This document shows, in pieces, positions 45,372 through 59,738 of a stretch of 64,000 bases of DNA. A program made the position numbers and the translations under genes. Under the pieces are notes generated by a model, which searched no databases, was not told the DNA's origin, and saw nothing but the letters and a program-made list of their open reading frames with translations. The DNA is from Bugula neritina (taxonomy: Eukaryota > Bryozoa > Gymnolaemata > Cheilostomatida > Bugulidae): contig OZ037771.1 of assembly GCA_964035545.1 (NCBI GenBank), forward strand, positions 9,989,408-10,053,407, given 5' to 3'. Position 1 is the first letter of the stretch. Every line of letters starts with the position of its first letter.

Positions 45372-46428
45372 TCAACTCACTGAAGTATAGTGTAATATAC
45401 GGAAATGTACTGTAACATACTGATATTTACTGTAACACACTGAAATATACTGCAACATACTGAAATACACTGTAACATACCGAAATAAACTGCAACATAA
45501 TGCAACATACTGAATAACACTGTAACATACTAAAATACACTGCACTATTCTGCAACATACTTCAACGTACTGAAAGACACTGTAACATAATGAAATACAC
45601 TGCAACACATTGAAGTATACCGCAACAGACTGGAATATACTGCAACACATCCAAGTACATCGTAATATACGGACATGTACTGTAACATACAGGAACATAC
45701 TGAAACATACTGCAACATTCTGAAGTACACTGTAAAATATTGAAATACACTGCAACATACTGCAACATACTGAAATACACTGTAACATGATGTAGTACAC
45801 TGCAACACATTGAAATATACTGCAGCAAACAGAAATATACTGCAACATACTGAAATGTACTGCAACATACTAAAATACATTGCAACATATCGAAGTATAT
45901 CGTAATAAACGGACATGTACTGTAACATACTGAAACACACTGAAACATACTGAAACATACTGAAACATACTGTAACCTCGTGAAATACACTGCAACACAT
46001 TGAAATATACTGCAACAAACTGAAATATACTGCAACATACTAAAACGTGCTGCAACATACTGAAATACATTGCAACATATCGAAGTATATCGTAATATAC
46101 GGACATGCACTGAAACATACTGAAACATACTGAAACATACTGAGATACACTGCAACATACTGCAACATACTGAAATACACTGTAACACGATGAAATACAC
46201 TGCAACACATTGAAATATACTGCAACAAACTGAAATATACTGCAACATACTGAAACGTACTGCAACATACTGAAATACATTGCAACATATCGAAGTATGT
46301 CGTAATATACGGACATGTACTGTAACATACTGAAACACACTGAAACATACTGAAACATACTGAAATATACTGAAATATACTGAAATACACTGTAACACAT
46401 TGAAAAATACTGCAACATACTGAAACAC
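45372..46428. repeat. block shared with the 3,037-bp unit
   Basis: It matches 14411-15467 at a constant offset of 30,961 bp and 17448-18504 at 27,924 bp. It has scattered private substitutions (for example at about 45690 and 46050). Confidence 0.8.
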
Positions 46429-47880
46429 ACTTCAACTCACTGAAGTATAGTGTAATATACGGAAATGTACTGTAACATACTGATAATTACTGCAACACAC
46501 TGAAATATACTGCAACATACTGAAATACACTGTAACATACCGAAATAAACTGCAACATAATGCAACATACTGAATTACACTGTAACATACTAAATTACAC
46601 TGCAACATTCTGCAACATAGTTCAACGTACTGAATACACTGTAACATAATGAAATACACTGCAACATACTGCAACATACTGAAGTACACTGTAAAATATT
46701 AAAATACACTGCAACACATTGGAATATACTGCAACACACTGAAATATACTGTAACATACTGAAACATGAGCAATATACTGAAAGACGCCTCAACATACTC
46801 AAATACACTGCAAGAAACTGCAACATACGTAAATACACTGTAACATACTGAAATACACTGAAACATACTGCAACATACTGAAGTACACCGTAAAATATTC
46901 AAATACACTGCAACACATTGAAATACACTGCAACACACTGAAATATACTGCAACATACTGAAATGTACTTCAACATAATGAAAAACACTGCAACATATCA
47001 AAGTATATCGTAATATACAGACATGTACTGTAACATACTGAAACATCCTGAAACATACTGAAACATACTGAAACATACTGAAACATACTGAAATACACTG
47101 TAACAAACTGAAATACACTGCAACAAGTTGGAATGTACTGCAACATACCCAAGTATATGGTAATATAATGAAATATACTGCAACATACCGCAACATACTC
47201 AAAAACACTGTAACAAACTGAAATACGCTGCAACACATTGGAATAAACTGCGACATATCCAAATAAATGGTAATATACTGAAATATATTGAAATACACTG
47301 TAACACATTGAAAAATACTGCAACATACTGAAACACACTACAACTCGCTGAAGTATAGTGTAACTTACTGAAATGTACTGTAACATAATGATATTTACTG
47401 CAACACACTGAAACATACTGCAACATACTGAAATACACTGTTACATACTAAAATACACTGCAACATACTAAAATACACTGCAACAATCTGCAACATTCTG
47501 CAACATACTTCAACATACTGAAAAACACTGTAACAAACTGAAATACGCTGCAACACATTGGAATATACTGCAACATACCCAAATAAATGGTAACATACTG
47601 AAATATACTGAAATACAATGTAACACATTGAAAAATACTGCAACACACTGAAAGACACTACAACTCACTAAAGTATAGTGTAATATACGAAAACGTACTG
47701 TAACATACTGATATTTACTGCAACACACTGAAATATACTGCAACATACTGAAATACACTGTTACATGCCAAAATAAACTGCAACATACTGCAACATACTG
47801 AAATACACTGTAACATACTCAAATACACGGCAACATTCTGCAACATATTGAAATATACTGCAACACACTGAATTATACTG
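46209..47880. repeat. empty-site paralog of the insertion-bearing module
   Basis: This copy matches 21841-24270 minus the element. The intact target caacaagttg is at 47121-47130. It is the closest relative I found by offset and shared variants. Confidence 0.85.
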
Positions 47881-48370
47881 CGACACATCCAAGTAGACTG
47901 TAATATACGGACATGTACTGTAACATACTGAAACAAAATGAAATATACTGGAACACTCTGAGTAATACTGCAAAATGCTGAAATATACTGTAACACAGTG
48001 AAGTATACTGCAAAATTCTGAAACATACTGCAACATACTAAAACATGAGCAATATACTGAAAAATGCCTCAGCATACTCAAATATACTGCAAGATGCTGC
48101 AACATACGTAAATACACTGTAACATACTGAAATACACTGCAACATACTGCAGCATACTGAAGTACACTGTAAAATATTGAAATACACTGCAACACATTGG
48201 AATATACTGCAACACACTGAAATATACTGCAACATACTGAAATATACTGCAACATACTGCAACATACTAAAGTGCACTGTAACATACTGTAACTTACTGA
48301 AATACACTGCAACAAACTGTAACATACTGAAACACACTGAAACATACTGAAACATACTGAAACATACTGT
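47041..48370. repeat. module shared with 56994-58323
   Basis: It is collinear with 56994-58323 at an offset of 9,953 bp and with the region from about 60073 at 13,032 bp. It includes an empty insertion target at 47128-47129. At the end, copy 57-58 kb lacks several monomers near 58320. Confidence 0.75.
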
Positions 48371-49187
48371 AACATACTGAAACACACTGAAACATACTGA
48401 AACATACTGAAATATACTGAAATATACTAAAATACACTGGAACACATTGAAAAATACTGCAACATACTGAAAGACACTTCAACCCACTGAAGTATAGTGT
48501 AATATACGGAAATGTACTGTAACATACTGATATTTACTGTAACACACTGAAATATACTGCAACATACTGAAATACACTGTAACATAACGAAATAAACTGC
48601 AACATAATGCAACATACTGAATTACACTGTAACATACTAAAATACACTGCAACATTCTGCAACATACTTCAACGTACTGAAAGACACTGTAACATAATGA
48701 AATACACTGCAACACATTGAAATATACCGCAACAGACTGGAATATACTGCAACACATCCAAGTACATCGTAATATACGGACATGTACTGTAACACACTGG
48801 AACATACTGAAATACACTGCAACAAACTGTAACATACTGAAACACACTGAAACATACTGAAACATACTGAAACATACTGTAACATACTGAAACACACTGA
48901 AACATACTGAAACTTACTGAGACATACTGAAATACACTGCAACATACTGAAACATACTGAAATATACTGAAATATACTAAAATACACTGTAACACATTGA
49001 AAAATACTGCAACATACTGAAACACACCACAACTCACTGAAGTATAGTGTAACTTACTGAAATGTACTGTAACATACTGATATTTACTGCAACACACTGA
49101 AACATACTGCAACATACTGAAATACACTGTTACATACTAAAATACACTGCAACATACTAAAATACACTGCAAAAATCTGCAACATTC
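48371..49187. repeat. array, mosaic of other modules
   Basis: The stretch 48483 to about 48990 resembles 53698-54200 (offset 5,215). From about 49020 the sequence resembles the 16.2-16.4 kb part of the 3,037-bp unit. No gene or unrelated DNA is seen. Confidence 0.7.
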
Positions 49188-52123
49188 TGCAACATACTGA
49201 AATACACTGTAACAAACTGAAATACGCTGCAACACATTGGAATATACTGCAACATACCCAAATAAATGGTAACATACTGAAATATACTGAAATACAATGT
49301 AACACATTGAAAAATACTGCAACACAGTGAAAGACACTACAACTCACTGAAGTATAGTGTAATATACAAAAATGTACTGTAACATACTGATATTTACTGC
49401 AACACACTGAAATATACTGCAACATGCTGAAATACACTGTTACATGCCAAAATAAACTGCAACATACTGCAACATACTGACATACACTGTAACATACTCA
49501 AATACACTGCAACATTCTGCAACATATTGAAATATACTGCAACACACTGAAATATACTGCAACACATCCAAGTAGACTGTAATATACGGACATGTACTGT
49601 AACATACTGAAACATACTGAAACGTACTGAAACAAAATGAAATATACTGTAACCCTCTGAGTAATACTGCAAAATGCTGAAATATACTGTAACACAGTGA
49701 AGTATACTGCAAAATTCTGAAACATACTGCAACATACTAAAACATGAGCAATATACAGAAAAATGCCTCAGCATACTCAAATATACTGCAAGTCGCTGCA
49801 ACATACATAAATACACTGTAACATACTGAAATACACTGCAACATACTGCAGCATACTGAAGTACACTGTAAAATGTTGAAATACACTGCAACACTTTGGA
49901 ATATACTGCAACACACTGAAATATACTGCAACATACTGAAATATACTGCAACATACTGCAACATACTGAAGTGCACTGTAACATACTGTAACTTACTGAA
50001 ATACACTGCAACAAACTGTAACATACTGAAACACACTGAAACATACTGAAACATACTGAAACATACTGTAACATACTGAAACACACTGAAACATACTGAA
50101 ACATCCTGAGACATACTGAAATACACTGCAACATACTGAGACATACTGAAATATACTGAAATATACTGAAATACACTGTAAGACATTGAAAAATACTGCA
50201 ACATACTGAAAGACACTTCAACTCACTGAAGTATAGTGTAATACACAGAAATGTACTGTAACATACTGATATTTACTGTAACACACTGAAATATACTGCA
50301 ACATACTGAAATACACTGTAACATACCGAAATAAACTGCAACATAATGCAACATACTGAATTACACTGTAACATACTAAAATACACTGCAACATTCTGCA
50401 ACATACTTCAACGTACTGAAAGACACTGTAACATAATGAAATACACTGAAACACATTGAAATATACCGCAACAGACTGGAATATACTGCAACACATCCAA
50501 GTACATCGTAATATACGGACATGTACTGTAACATACTGGAACATACTGAAACATACTGCAACATTCTGAAGTACACTGTAATATATTGAAATACACTGCA
50601 ACAAACTGCAACATACTGAGGTACACTGTACATATTGAAAAACACTGCAACACACTGAAATATACTGCAACACACTGAAATATACTGCAAAATACTGAAT
50701 TATACTTCAACATACTGCAACATACTGAAAGACACTACAACTCACTGAAGTATAGTTCAATATACAGAAATGTACTCTAACATACTGATATTTATTGTTA
50801 CACACTGAAATATACTACAACATACTGAAATACACTGCAACATACCGAAATAAGCTGCAACATACTGCAACATACTGAAGTACACTGTAACATGATGTAG
50901 TGCACTGCAACACATTGAAATATACTGCAACAAACTGAAATATACTGCAACATACTGAAATGTACTGCAACATACTGAAATACATTGCAACATATGGAAG
51001 TATATCGTAATAAACGGACACGTACTGTAACATACTGAAACACACTGAAACATACTGAAACATACTGGAACATACTGAAACATACTGAAATACACTGCAA
51101 CATAATGCAACATACTGAAACATACTGTAACATTATGAAACACACTGCAACACATTGAAATATACTGCAACAACCTGAAATATACTGCAACATACTAAAA
51201 CGTACTGCAACGTACTGAAATACATTGCAACATATCGAAGTATACCGTAATATACGGACATGTACTGAAACATACCGAAACATACTGAAACATACCGAGT
51301 TACACTGCAACATACAGCAACAGACTGAAATACACTGTAACATGATGAAATACACTGCAACACACTGAAATATACTGCAACACACTGAAATATACTGCAA
51401 AATACTGAAATATACTTCAACATACTGCAACATACTGAAAGACACTACAACTCACTGAAGTATAGTGCATTATACAGAAATGTACTCTAACATACTGATA
51501 TTTAATGTTACACACTGAAATATACTACAACATACTGAAATACACTGTAACACATTGAAATACACTGCAACACATTGAAATATACTGCAACAAACTGAAA
51601 TATACTGCAACATACTGAAACGTACTGCAACATACTGAAATACATTGCAACATATCGAAGTATGTCGTAATATACGGACATGTACTGTAACATACTGAAA
51701 CACACTGAAACATACTGAAACATACTGAAATATACTGAAATATACTGAAATACACTGCAACACATTGAAAAATACTGCAACATACTGAAAGACACTTCAA
51801 CTCACTGAAGTATAGTGTAATATACGGAAATGTACTGTAACATACTGATAATTACTGCAACACACTGAAATATACTGCAACATACTGAAGTACACTGTAA
51901 CATACCGAAATAAACTGCAACATAATGCAACATACTGAATTACACTGTAACATACTAAATTATACTGCAACATTCTGCAACATAGTTCAACGTACTGAAT
52001 ATACTGTAACATAATGAAATACACTGCAACATACTGCAACACACTGAAGTACACTGTAAAATATTAAAATACACTGCAACACATTGGAATATACTGCAAC
52101 ACACTGAAATATACTGTAACATA
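49188..52123. repeat. long-range duplicated block, right copy
   Basis: This is the partner of 19455-22390. After 52123 the two copies switch to different versions of the gagcaata landmark, which marks the breakpoint. Confidence 0.85.
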
Positions 52124-52174
52124 CTAAAACATGAGCAATATACTGAAAAATGCCTCAGCATACTCAAATATACT

Positions 52175-53503
52175 GCAACATTCTGCAACATACTTCAACG
52201 TACTGAAAGACACTGTAACATAATGAAATACACTGCAACACATTGAAATATACCGCAACAGACTGGAATATACTGCAACACATCCAAGTACATCGTAATA
52301 TACGGACATGTACTGTAACATACTGGAACATACTGAAATACACTGCAACAAACTGTAACATACTGAAACACACTGAAACATACTGAAACATACTGAAACA
52401 TACTGTAACATACTGAAACACACTGAAACATACTGAAACATACTGAGACATACTGAAATACACTGCAACATACTGCAACATACTGAAATATACTGAAATA
52501 TACTGAAATACACTGTAACACATTGAAAAATACCGCAACATACTGAAAGACACTTCAACTCACTGAAGTATAGTGTAATATACGGAAATGTACTGTAACA
52601 TACTGATATTTACTGTAACACACTGAAATATACTGCAACATACTGAAATACACTGTTACATGCCAAAATAAACTGCAACATACTGCAACATACTGAAATA
52701 CACTGTAACATACTCAAATACACTGCAGCATTCTGCAACATATTGAAATATACTGCAACACACTGAAATATACTGCAACACACTGAAATATACTGCAAAA
52801 TACTGAAATATACTTCAACATACTGCAACATACTGAAAGACACTACAACTCACTGAAGTATAGTGCAATATACAGAAATGTACTCTAACATACTGATATT
52901 TAATGTTACACACTGAAATATACTACAACATACTGAAATACACTGTAACATACCGAAATAAGCTGCAACATACTGCAACATACTGAAATACACTGTAACA
53001 TGATGAAGTACACTGCAACACATTGAAATACACTGCAACAAACTGAAATATACTGCAACACATCCAAGTAGACTGTAATATACGGACATGTACTGTAACA
53101 TACTGAAACAAAATGAAATATACTGTAACACTCTGAGTAATACTGCAAAATGCTGAAATATACTGTAACACAGTGAAGTATACTGCAAAATTCTGAAACA
53201 TACTGCAACATACTAAAACATGAGCCATATACTGAAAAATGCCTCAGCATACTCAAATATACTGCAAGATGCTGCAACATACGTAAATACACTGTAACAT
53301 ACTGAAATACACTGCAACATACTGCAGCATACTGAAGTACACTGTAAAATATTGAAATACACTGCAACACATTGGAATATACTGCAACACACTGAAATAT
53401 ACTGCAACATACTGAAATATACTGCAACATACTGCAACATACTAAAGTGCACTGTAGCATACTGTAACTTACTGAAATACACTGCAACAAACTGTAACAT
53501 ACT
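52175..53503. repeat. module shared with 61681-63009, copy 1
   Basis: It is collinear at a constant offset of 9,506 bp. The copies share private variants, including gagccatata (53221 and about 62727) and gtagcatactg (about 53455 and 62961), so they descend from one another or from a close common copy. Confidence 0.82.
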
Positions 53504-53589
53504 GAAACACACTGAAACATACTGAAACATACTGAAACATACTGTAAGATACTGAAACACACTGAAACATACTGAAACATACTGAGACA

Positions 53590-54610
53590 TACTGAAATAC
53601 ACTGCAACATACTGAAACATACTGAAATATACTGAAATATACTAAAATACACTGGAACACATTGAAAAATACTGCAACATACTGAAAGACACTTCAACCC
53701 ACTGAAGTATAGTGTAATATACGGAAATGTACTGTAACATACTGATATTTACTGTAACACACTGAAATATACTGCAACATACTGAAATACACTGTAACAT
53801 ACCGAAATAAACTGCAACATAATGCAACATACTGAATTACACTGTAACATACTAAAATACACTGCAACATTCTGCAACATACTTCAACGTACTGAAAGAC
53901 ACTGTAACATAATGAAATACACTGCAACACATTGAAATATACCGCAACAGACTGGAATATACTGCAACACATCCAAGTACATCGTAATATACGGACATGT
54001 ACTGTAACATACTGGAACATACAGAAATACACTGCAACAAACTGTAACATACTGAAACACACTGAAACATACTGAAACATACTGAAACATACTGTAACAT
54101 ACTGAAACACACTGAAACATACTGAAACATACTGAGACATACTGAAATACACTGCAACATACTGCAACATACTGAAATATACTGAAATATACTGAAATAC
54201 ACTGTAACACATTGAAAAATACCGCAACATACTGAAAGACACTTCAACTCACTGAAGTATAGTGTAATATACGGAAATGTACTGTAACATACTGATATTT
54301 ACTGTAACACACTGAAATGAACTGCAACGTACTGAAATACACTGTTACATGCCAAAATAAACTGCAACATACTGCAACATACTGAAATACACTGTAACAT
54401 ACTCAAATACACTGCAACATTCTGCAACATATTGAAATATACTGCAACACACTGAAATATACTGCAACACACTGAAATATACTGCAAAATACTGAAATAT
54501 ACTTCAACATACTGCAACATACTGAAAGACACTACAACTCACTGAAGTATAGTGCAATATACAGAAATGTACTCTAACATACTGATATTTAATGTTACAC
54601 ACTGAAATAT
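53590..54610. repeat. module shared with 58328-59348
   Basis: It is collinear at an offset of 4,738 bp (53694 with 58432, 54299 with 59037). It is made only of array monomers and has one private patch, aaatgaactgcaacgtac, at about 54316. Confidence 0.78.
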
Positions 54611-55160
54611 ACTAAAACATACTGAAATACACTGTAACATACCGAAATAAGCTGCAACATACTGCAACATACTGAAATACACTGTAACATGATGAAGTAC
54701 ACTGCAACACATTGAAATACACTGCAACAAACTGAAATATACTGCAACATACTGAAATGTACTGCAACATACTGAAATACATTGCAACATATCGAAGTAT
54801 ATCGTAATAAACGGACATGTACTGAAACATACTGAAACACACTGAAACATACTGAAACATACTGAAACATACTGAAATACACTGCAACAAACTGCAACAT
54901 ACTGAAACATACTGTAACATGATGAAAAACACTGCAACACATTGAAATATACTGCAACAAACTGAAATATACTGCAACATACTGAAACGTACTGCAACAT
55001 ACTGAAACTAATTGCAACATATCGAAGTATATCGTAAAATACGGACATGTACTGTAACATACTGAAACACACTGAAACATACTGAAACATACTGAAACAT
55101 ACTGAAACATACTGAGATACACTGCAACATACTGCAACATACTGAAATACACTGTAACAT
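54611..55160. repeat. module shared with 63157-63706
   Basis: The wider stretch 54481-55160 matches 63027-63706 at a constant offset of 8,546 bp. The copies share the rare variant tactaaaacatactg (54611 and 63157). A related copy lies at 59349-59900. Confidence 0.78.
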
Positions 55161-55380
55161 ACTGAAATATACTGCAACATACTGCAACATACTGAAGTGC
55201 ACTGTAACATACTGTAACTTACTGAAATACACTGCAACAAACTGTAACATACTGAAACACACTGAAACATACTGAAACATACTGAAACATACTGTAACAT
55301 ACTGAAACACACTGAAACATACTGAAACATCCTGAGACATACTGAAATACACTGCAACACACTGAAATATACTGCAACAT
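55161..55380. repeat. 220-bp local tandem duplication, copy 1
   Basis: The landmarks actgaagtgc (55191 and 55411) and cctgagacat (55331 and 55551) recur after 220 bp, that is 22 monomers. The related module at 49.9-50.2 kb has this stretch once. Confidence 0.88.
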
Positions 55381-55600
55381 ACTGAAATATACTGCAACAT
55401 ACTGCAACATACTGAAGTGCACTGTAACATACTGTAACTTACTGAAATACACTGCAACAAACTGTAACATACTGAAACACACTGAAACATACTGAAACAT
55501 ACTGAAACATACTGTAACATACTGAAACACACTGAAACATACTGAAACATCCTGAGACATACTGAAATACACTGCAACATACTGAGACATACTGAAATAT
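55381..55600. repeat. 220-bp local tandem duplication, copy 2
   Basis: This is the second copy of 55161-55380, and it shares the variant cctgagacat. It opens the block 55381-56663, which matches 49935-51217 at an offset of 5,446 bp. Confidence 0.88.
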
Positions 55601-56659
55601 ACTGAAATATACTGAAATACACTGTAAGACATTGAAAAATACTGCAACATACTGAAAGACACTTCAACTCACTGAAGTATAGTGTAATACACAGAAATGT
55701 ACTGTAACATACTGATATTTACTGTAACACACTGAAATATACTGCAACATACTGAAATACACTGTAACATACCGAAATAAACTGCAACATAATGCAACAT
55801 ACTGAATTACACTGTAACATACTAAAATACACTGCAACATTCTGCAACATACTTCAACGTACTGAAAGACACTGTAACATAATGAAATACACTGAAACAC
55901 ATTGAAATATACCGCAACAGACTGGAATATACTGCAACACATCCAAGTACATCGTAATATACGGACATGTACTGTAACATACTGGAACATACTGAAACAT
56001 ACTGCAACATTCTGAAGTACACTGTAATATATTGAAATACACTGCAACAAACTGCAACATACTGAGGTACACTGTACATATTGAAAAACACTGCAACACA
56101 CTGAAATATACTGCAACACACTGAAATATACTGCAAAATACTGAATTATACTTCAACATACTGCAACATACTGAAAGACACTACAACTCACTGAAGTATA
56201 GTTCAATATACAGAAATGTACTCTAACATACTGATATTTATCGTTACACACTGAAATATACTACAACATACTGAAATACACTGCAACATACCGAAATAAG
56301 CTGCAACATACTGCAACATACTGAAGTACACTGTAACATGATGTAGTGCACTGCAACACATTGAAATATACTGCAACAAACTGAAATATACTGCAACATA
56401 CTGAAATGTACTGCAACATACTGAAATACATTGCAACATATGGAAGTATATCGTAATAAACGGACACGTACTGTAACATACTGAAACACACTGAAACATA
56501 CTGAAACATACTGGAACATACTGAAACATACTGAAATACACTGCAACATAATGCAACATACTGAAACATACTGTAACATTATGAAACACACTGCAACACA
56601 TTGAAATATACTGCAACAACCTGAAATATACTGCAACATACTAAAACGTACTGCAACGT
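55601..56659. repeat. module shared with 50155-51213
   Basis: It is collinear at a constant offset of 5,446 bp with very few differences, for example atcgttacac near 56250 against attgttacac. It ends at about 56660, where the sequence switches from tacattgc to ctaattgc, the start of the 3,079-bp unit. Confidence 0.8.
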
Positions 56660-59600
56660 ACTGAAACTAATTGCAACATATCGAAGTATATCGTAAAATA
56701 CGGACATGTACTGTAACATACTGAAACACACTGAAACATACTGAAACATACTGAAACATACTGAAACATACTGAGATACACTGCAACATACTGCAACATA
56801 CTGAAATACACTGTAACATGATGAAATACACTGCAACACATTGGAATATACTCCAACAAACTGGAATATACTGCAACATACTGAAATGTGCTGCAACATA
56901 CTGAAATATACTGCAACATACTGAAATGTACTGCAACATACTGAAATACATTGCAACATATTGAAGTATATCGTAATAAACGGACATGTACTGAAACATA
57001 CTGAAACATACTGAAACATACTGAAACATACTGAAACATACTGAAATACACTGTAACAAACTGAAATACACTGCAACAAGTTGGAATATACTGCAACATA
57101 CCCAAGTATATGGTAATATAATGAAATATACTGCAACATACCGCAACATACTCAAAAACACTGTAACAAACTGAAATACGCTGCAACACATTGGAATAAA
57201 CTGCGACATATCCAAATAAATGGTAATATACTGAAATATATTGAAATACACTGTAACACATTGAAAAATGCTGCAACATACTGAAACACACTACAACTCG
57301 CTGAAGTATAGTGTAACTTACTGAAATGTACTGTAACATAATGATATTTACTGCAACACACTGAAACATACTGCAACATACTGAAATACACTGTTACATA
57401 CTAAAATACACTGCAACATACTAAAATACACTGCAACAACCTGCAACATTCTGCAACATACTTCAACATACTGAAAAACACTGTAACAAACTGAAATACG
57501 CTGCAACACATTGGAATATACTGCAACATACCCAAATAAATTGTAACATACTGAAATATACTGAAATACAATGTAACACATTGAAAAATACTGCAACACA
57601 CTGAAAGACACTACAACTCACTGAAGTATAGTGTAATATATGAAAACGTACTGTAACATACTGATATTTACTGCAACACACTGAAATATACTGCAACATA
57701 CAGAAATACACTGTTACATGCCAAAATAAACTGCAACATACTGCAACATACTGAAATACACTGTAACATACTCAAATACACGGCAACATTCTGCAACATA
57801 TTGAAATATACTGCAACACACTGAAATATACTGCAACACATCCAAGTAGACTGTAATATACGGACATGTACTGTAACATACTGAAACAAAATGAAATATA
57901 CTTTAACACTCTGAGTAATACTGCAAAATGCAGAAATATACTGTAACACAGTGAAGTATACTGCAAAATTCTGAAACATACTGCAACATACTAAAACATG
58001 AGCAATATACTGAAAAATGCCTCAGCATACTCAAATATACTGCAAGATGCTGCAACATACGTAAATACACTGTAACATACTGAAATACACTGCAACATAC
58101 TGCAGCATACTGAAGTACACTGTAAAATATTGAAATACACTGCAACACATTGGAATATACTGCAACACACTGAAATATACTGCAACATACTGAAATATAC
58201 TGCAACATACTGCAACATACTAAAGTGCACTGTAACATACTGTAACTTACTGAAATACACTGCAACAAACTGTAACATACTGAAACACACTGAAACATAC
58301 TGAAACATACTGAAACATACGGAGACATACTGAAATACACTGCAACATACTGAAACATACTGAAATATACTGAAATATACTAAAATACACTGGAACACAT
58401 TGAAAAATACTGCAACATACTGAAAGACACTTCAACCCACTGAAGTATAGTGTAATATACGGAAATGTACTGTAACATACTGATATTTACTGTAACACAC
58501 TGAAATATACTGCAACATACTGAAATACACTGTAACATACCGAAATAAACTGCAACATAATGCAACATACTGAATTACACTGTAACATACTAAAATACAC
58601 TGCAACATTCTGCAACATACTTCAACGTACTGAAAGACACTGTAACATAATGAAATACACTGCAACACATTCAAATATACCGCAACAGACTGGATTGTAC
58701 TGCAACACATCAAAGTACATCGTAATATACGGACATGTACTGTAACATACTGGAACATACTGAAATACACTGCATCAAACTGTAACATACTGAAACACAC
58801 TGAAACATACTGAAACATACTGAAACATACTGTAACATACTGAAACACACTGAAACATACTGAAACATACTGAGACATACTGAAATACACTGCAACATAC
58901 TGCAACATACTGAAATATACTGAAATATACTGAAATACACTGTAACACATTGAAAAATACCGCAACATACTGAAAGACACTTCAACTCACTGAAGTATAG
59001 TGTAATATACGGAAATGTACTGTAACATACTGATATTTACTGTAACACACTGAAATATACTGCAACATACTGAAATACACTGTTACATGCCAAAATAAAC
59101 TGCAACATACTGCAACATACTGAAATACACTGTAACATACTCAAATACACTGCAACATTCTGCAACATATTGAAATATACTGCAACACACTGAAATATAC
59201 TGCAACACACTGAAATATACTGCAAAATACTGAAATATACTTCAACATACTGCAACATACTGAAAGACACTACAACTCACTGAAGTATAGTGCAATATAC
59301 AGAAATGTACTCTAACATACTGATATTTAATGTTACACACTGAAATATACTACAACATACTGAAATACACTGTAACATACCGAAATAAGCTGCAACATAC
59401 TGCAACATACTGAAATACACTGTAACATGATGAAGTACACTGCAACACATTGAAATACACTGCAACAAACTGAAATATACTGCAACATACTGAAATGTAC
59501 TGCAACATACTGAAATACATTGCAACATATCGAAGTATATCGTAATAAACGGACATGTACTGAAACATACTGAAACACACTGAAACATACTGAAACATAC

Positions 59601-59738
59601 TGAAACATACTGAAATACACTGCAACAAACTGCAACATACTGAAACATACTGTAACATGATGAAAAACACTGCAACACATTGAAATATACTGCAACAAAC
59701 TGAAATATACTGCAACATACTGAAACGTACTGCAACAT
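56660..59738. repeat. 3,079-bp higher-order unit, copy 1
   Basis: Landmarks recur at 3,079 bp (56667 with 59746, 57348 with 60427, 59037 with 62116). It contains the empty insertion target at about 57081. Confidence 0.85.
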
